A stretch of 8,905 nucleotides of DNA from Prevotellaceae bacterium (GTDB lineage: Bacteria; Bacteroidota; Bacteroidia; Bacteroidales; UBA932), in assembly GCA_031257455.1 (NCBI GenBank), contig JAIROQ010000133.1, forward strand, positions 1 through 8,905. The letters run 5' to 3'. Below, one piece after another: positions 6,737 through 8,905 of this stretch (within the stretch, counting starts at the first letter, position 1; the number at the start of each line of letters is the position of its first letter). The notes under the pieces are model-generated. The model was not told the DNA's origin. It saw nothing but the letters and a program-made list of their open reading frames with translations, and ran no database searches. A program made the position numbers and the translations under genes.

Positions 6737-7444
6737 ATGGACAGCAAGTATATTATCGATTTTCGTAATGTAAGCATTTTTCAAGGAAGCCATTTGATTT
6801 TGAAAGAGGTTACACTACAGGTAGAACCCGGCGAATGGGTTTATTTCATTGGGAAAGTAGGAAGCGGAAAGACCAGCCTGATACGCGCCATTCACGGAGA
6901 ACTGCCCGTAGAAGACGGCCATGCCACTGTCGCAGGATTTGATTTGCTGGCGATGAAATCGAAATATATCCCGCGAATGAGACGTAAAATGGGCGTAGTA
7001 TTTCAGGACTTTCAACTCCTGCACGACCGCCCGGTGTACGATAACTTATTATTTGTCCTGCGTGCCACAGGTTGGCGCGACAAAAAATTGATTAACGAAC
7101 GAATCACAAAAGTACTGGAAGCTGTGGAATTGAAACGGAAAGCAAAGGACATGCCGCATCAGCTCTCGGGCGGCGAACAGCAGCGCATCGCCATTGCACG
7201 GGCATTGCTCAACAACCCCGAACTCATCATCGCAGACGAACCTACGGGCAATCTCGACAGCGAAACCGCTACCGACATCATGAAAATCCTCCTCGAAATT
7301 CACCGCCGCGAAGGCCCCGCGGTTATCATGGTTACCCATAACCAGACCATCCTCAAAAACTATCCTGCCCGCACCCTGCGCTGCGACAGGGGACGACTGC
7401 TCCCTGTCGAAAACAGTGACGAAATTGATTTTAACGAATGGTAG
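6737..7444 (+). CDS. ftsE: Cell-division ABC ATPase FtsE
   Basis: 235 residues, a single ABC ATPase domain. Walker A is GKVGSGKT (39-46), the Q-loop is VVFQDFQLL (Gln 90), the signature is LSGGEQQR (143-150), Walker B is LIIADEP (163-169) with the D-loop GNLDSE, and the H-loop is MVTHN (His 201). [14 protein letters not shown] with [17 protein letters not shown] is characteristic of FtsE and is close to Bacteroidota versions as remembered. FtsE pairs with the membrane protein FtsX at the divisome and drives conformational changes that activate cell-wall hydrolases. No ftsX occurs in this window, so its partner must be encoded elsewhere, as is often so in this phylum. Translation starts at ATG 6737 in an A/T-rich context. 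The C-terminal tail after residue 220 is acidic. LolD-type ATPases are the main alternative. Confidence 0.9.
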   Translation: MDSKYIIDFRNVSIFQGSHLILKEVTLQVEPGEWVYFIGKVGSGKTSLIRAIHGELPVEDGHATVAGFDLLAMKSKYIPRMRRKMGVVFQDFQLLHDRPVYDNLLFVLRATGWRDKKLINERITKVLEAVELKRKAKDMPHQLSGGEQQRIAIARALLNNPELIIADEPTGNLDSETATDIMKILLEIHRREGPAVIMVTHNQTILKNYPARTLRCDRGRLLPVENSDEIDFNEW

Positions 7445-7470
7445 AAAAAGAATTAGGAATTGGTGGCGGC

Positions 7471-7564
7471 GATTCACAGATTTACAGATTTGGCTTGCGC
7501 CCCAATCTGCGCAATCCATAATATAAATCTGCGCAATTCATACCAATCCGTGTAATTCGTACCA
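7471..7564. repeat. Intergenic repeat patch after ftsE
   Basis: The region is built of near-copies of one short phrase: CAGATTTACAGATTTGG, CAATCTGCGCAATCCATA, AAATCTGCGCAATTCATACC and AATCCGTGTAATTCGTACC. CAGATTTGG (7485-7493) and CCCAATCTG (7501-7509) form a hairpin with one mismatch. The phrase AATCCGTGTAATTCGT (7545-7560) recurs with one change at 8369-8384. No T-run follows the hairpin, so it is not called a terminator. It is best read as an interspersed non-coding repeat. Confidence 0.6.
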
Positions 7565-7585
7565 ACAAAAAAAACCGCAGAAATA

Positions 7586-7616
7586 TTTGCTATTAAAAAA
7601 TATTGTTTTATATTTG
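7586..7616 (+). promoter_or_regulatory. Near-consensus Bacteroidota promoter
   Basis: TTTG at 7586-7589 is followed after exactly 19 nt by TATATTTG at 7609-7616, an exact fit to the TTTG/TAnnTTTG pattern used by the Bacteroidota primary sigma factor. Transcription should begin about 7622-7626. The first open frame of note downstream is the lipoprotein at 8029, which implies an untranslated leader or separate RNA of about 400 nt. Confidence 0.75.
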
Positions 7617-7629
7617 TGGCGTTAATACG

Positions 7630-7641
7630 TGCTCTTTGAAA
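7630..7641 (+). promoter_or_regulatory. boxA-like antitermination motif
   Basis: TGCTCTTTGAAA lies 13 nt after the -7 box, at the very start of the predicted transcript, and is identical over 12 bases to the motif at 1648-1637 on the other strand. It matches E. coli boxA at 10 of 12 positions. A boxA suits a long untranslated RNA that would otherwise be exposed to Rho. A small hairpin, TACTAA/TTAGTA (7643-7648 with 7654-7659), follows directly. Confidence 0.55.
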
Positions 7642-7668
7642 TACTAAATTGATATTAGTAAAATATCG

Positions 7669-7877
7669 CTTTAACTTTTATTCTGCGTGCTTTTCGAAAC
7701 TTGGAAAACTTCAACACTGTGGGAATATAAGTAAAAGCAACCATGTCAAAAGTGGGAATGGTTGTTGTACTTATTTACAGTGTGGGTTTCCAAGACCTCG
7801 AAAAGCAGTAAGTATCGCTTCCGTTTCCGCTTTTAATTTTTTAACGGAATAAGAAAAAATCACAGTAAAAGTTGAAG
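7669..7877 (+). ncRNA. Candidate structured RNA: three-way junction with long rod
   Basis: A 12-bp helix with one U-G (7669-7680 with 7866-7877) closes a junction of two arms. Arm 1 is a 118-nt rod of five successive helices: 7689-7697/7798-7806 (9 bp), 7700-7707/7787-7794 (8), 7714-7720/7777-7783 (7), 7727-7733/7768-7774 (7) and 7738-7744/7758-7764 (7), with a 13-nt loop. Arm 2 is TTCCGTT/AACGGAA (7819-7825 with 7843-7849). It sits just after a strong promoter and a boxA-like motif. I found no tmRNA, RNase P, SRP or group II intron signature. It is either a free-standing RNA or the leader of the downstream lipoprotein gene. Confidence 0.6.
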
Positions 7878-7884
7878 AAATAAT

Positions 7885-7998
7885 TTGCAGAAAACAGATA
7901 TTAAAACTTTCTGCAATGATTGGCAGCGAATAAAAATTCGTAGCAAGGGGTTGTTTATACAGAAAAAGTTTGTGTTTGGAAAACAGCCCTGATGCTAC
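7885..7998 (+). ncRNA. Further hairpins leading to the lipoprotein gene
   Basis: TTGCAGAAA (7885-7893) pairs perfectly with TTTCTGCAA (7908-7916) around a 14-nt loop. CGAAT-AAAA-ATTCG follows (7927-7940). A nested hairpin then runs GTAGCA/TGCTAC (7940-7945 with 7993-7998), AGGG/CCCT (7946-7949 with 7987-7990) and TGTTT/AAACA (7952-7956 with 7981-7985). The last stem ends 31 nt before the lipoprotein ATG. None has a T-run, so they look like leader structure or the 3' part of the upstream RNA, not terminators. Confidence 0.5.
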
Positions 7999-8028
7999 AA
8001 AAATAATAACAATTAAAAATTAAATGTT

Positions 8029-8196
8029 ATGAAAAAAATGCTTCTTTTCTTATGCTTGTTGCTGTTGGCAGCAAGTTGCGCGACACAAAAACAAACAGCG
8101 AACAATGCGGTGCCGTATGTGTATTATACCGGCGATGATGCGCCGGCGGCGTCTTCCGGCGTAGTTGCTTATCCAGATGAAAAGGAAATCCCGTAG
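8029..8196 (+). CDS. Small putative lipoprotein, 55 aa
   Basis: ATG at 8029 follows an A/T-rich leader. The product opens MKKMLLFLCLLLLAASC: a short charged N-terminus, a Leu-rich core and the lipobox LAASC with Cys at 17, so it should be lipidated and cleaved by signal peptidase II. The mature part is only about 39 residues, small and polar (ATQKQTANN, YVYYTGDD, an Ala/Ser stretch, YPDEKEIP), with no known domain. The stop codon TAG (8194-8196) lies inside the first palindrome of a repeat cluster that begins at 8188, so the last codons may come from the repeat and the original C-terminus may be lost. It lies downstream of the promoter at 7586 and its structured leader, and about 210 nt before the next secreted-protein gene. 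Function unknown. Confidence 0.7.
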   Translation: MKKMLLFLCLLLLAASCATQKQTANNAVPYVYYTGDDAPAASSGVVAYPDEKEIP

Positions 8197-8344
8197 GGAT
8201 TACCGTTCGGTAGAAAAATGTACCGTATCTGTTTTTGCATTCCGTCAGGAATGCATCCAATTACCAAAAGGACGCATACCCTACGGGATGCGATGGGGAA
8301 AATAATCGGCATTTTCTACCAAGCGACTCATTCCTGCGGAATGA
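8188..8344. repeat. Cluster of palindromic hairpins (interspersed repeat element)
   Basis: Five hairpins follow each other: ATCCC-GTA-GGGAT (8188-8200), TACC-GTTC-GGTA (8201-8212), TGCATTCC-GTCA-GGAATGCA (8236-8255), CGCATaCCC-TAC-GGGATGCG (8273-8292, one bulge) and TCATTCC-TGC-GGAATGA (8328-8344). In addition GGTAGAAAAATG (8209-8220) can pair with CATTTTCTACC (8310-8320; one bulge), enclosing the middle ones. Similar CC/GG arms recur, suggesting one repeat family. No transposase or target duplication was seen. It may also act as a transcript end or stabiliser after the lipoprotein gene. Confidence 0.65.
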
Positions 8345-8350
8345 TTTTCA

Positions 8351-8385
8351 ATCCGCGTAATCCGTATTAATCCGTGTAATTTGTA
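8351..8385. repeat. Short AATCCGTGTAAT-type direct repeats
   Basis: Three phased variants run through the segment: AATCCGCGT, AATCCGTATT and AATCCGTGTAATTTGT. The last (8369-8384) matches 7545-7560 at 15 of 16 bases. It belongs to the same interspersed repeat seen after ftsE, here about 20 nt upstream of the next ATG. Confidence 0.55.
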
Positions 8386-8405
8386 TAAACTAAAAATAAA
8401 TAATC

Positions 8406-8905
8406 ATGAAAAAAATTCTCTCTCTTTTTGCTTTGCTTGCCAGCATTACCGCAAGCGCCGCCGTAACCGTTACACCGCTAAACGTAAACTACGGCACAAA
8501 AACAGTAACTTTCCGCGTGTCATGGGGTACGGCCGCCAATAACCGCGTGTGGGTATGGGTGGATTTGTGTCCCATCGCCGGAACTACTGCCGGCACATTT
8601 GCCAAAGCCGTTATCAGCGGAGCTGCGGCTACTGCCGGCAGCATTGATGTAGCTACGCTCAACGGTCGCGGCTTTTATGTAACGACCAACCCCTCGACTG
8701 TAACCGCCACGTTGAGCAACGCTACCGGCAATTTCAATTGGTGCGCCTACGGTAGCGATTTTCCACCGAATGCCATAGACTACAGCAGCGGCGGCTATGC
8801 GTTAAGAGGCTCGCCGCCGTTTATTATTACCACTTCATCCGGCACTACCGAAGTAAACGCCAACACTTTTTCCGGCGGCACGATAACCGCCCTCACAGAC
8901 GCCAC
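8406..8905 (+). CDS. Secreted surface-type protein, N-terminal part (3' end outside window)
   Basis: 166 codons are visible and open to the window edge. The start at 8406 follows an A/T-rich leader and gives a Sec signal peptide: MKKILSLFALL, then ASITASA with cleavage at about residue 18-19. The mature region is rich in Thr, Ala, Gly and Asn with alternating beta-type pattern, several Trp (SWGTAANNRVWVWVDLCP) and two Cys that could form a disulphide (the second in FNWCAYGSDFPPNAIDY). It fits my memory of an N-terminal domain shared by large secreted Bacteroidales proteins that carry repeat or FISUMP-type (Fibrobacter succinogenes major paralogous) domains further on, but those parts are not visible. 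No catalytic motif was seen. Role in surface attachment or as a secreted structural protein is a guess. Confidence 0.75.
   Translation, partial: MKKILSLFALLASITASAAVTVTPLNVNYGTKTVTFRVSWGTAANNRVWVWVDLCPIAGTTAGTFAKAVISGAAATAGSIDVATLNGRGFYVTTNPSTVTATLSNATGNFNWCAYGSDFPPNAIDYSSGGYALRGSPPFIITTSSGTTEVNANTFSGGTITALTDA

Noticed and set aside
7669..7877. Retron-like ncRNA (complementary 12-bp ends around a short and a long hairpin)
   Set aside because: No reverse transcriptase is encoded in the window. On the promoter-bearing strand the long arm precedes the short one, opposite to msr-msd order.
7622..8028. tmRNA, RNase P RNA, SRP RNA or group II intron
   Set aside because: None of the conserved sequences of these RNAs (tRNA-like ends, RNase P core, SRP loop, domain V) could be found by eye.
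8027..8260. Minus-strand 77-codon frame over the lipoprotein
   Set aside because: It spans the repeat hairpins and opposes the lipoprotein ORF, which has a proper lipobox.

Overview
The window looks like a chromosomal stretch from a Bacteroidota bacterium, probably order Bacteroidales. The evidence is: promoters of the Bacteroidota type (TTTG about 19 nt before TAnnTTTG); A/T-rich translation starts without Shine-Dalgarno sites; a Bacteroidota-style FtsE; an outer-membrane barrel paired with a very long periplasmic TPR protein; and many short palindromic intergenic repeats. The species cannot be named from the sequence.

Layout. Positions 1-726 (+) hold the C-terminal half of an ABC-F ATPase. 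Positions 727-1258 have no convincing gene but carry palindromic and heptamer repeats. Positions 1259-1667 (-) form a compact unit read leftward: a TATATTTG promoter box, a boxA-like motif, a 107-nt rod-shaped RNA fold, a 35-residue single-span membrane protein, and a strong intrinsic terminator. Positions 1689-6569 (-) are a two-gene operon: a 1004-residue exported TPR protein, then a 616-residue outer-membrane beta-barrel 15 nt downstream. A divergent promoter region (about 6570-6736) separates it from ftsE (6737-7444, +).

Right of ftsE lie a repeat patch (7471-7564), a near-consensus promoter (7586-7616), a second boxA-like motif (7630-7641), and about 330 nt of dense RNA secondary structure, including a three-way junction closed by a 12-bp helix. 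Next come a 55-residue lipoprotein (8029-8196), a cluster of hairpin repeats (8188-8344), and the start of a secreted surface-type protein that runs off the window (8406-8905).

The TPR protein and barrel probably work together in the envelope, and FtsE is the ATPase of the FtsEX division/cell-wall complex. The most unusual signal is that two separate, oppositely oriented units share one plan: TATATTTG, 11-13 nt, the identical 12-mer TGCTCTTTGAAA, a long structured untranslated RNA, then a very small membrane-associated ORF. All RNA folds were found by reading complementary segments by eye; none was computed or compared with databases.
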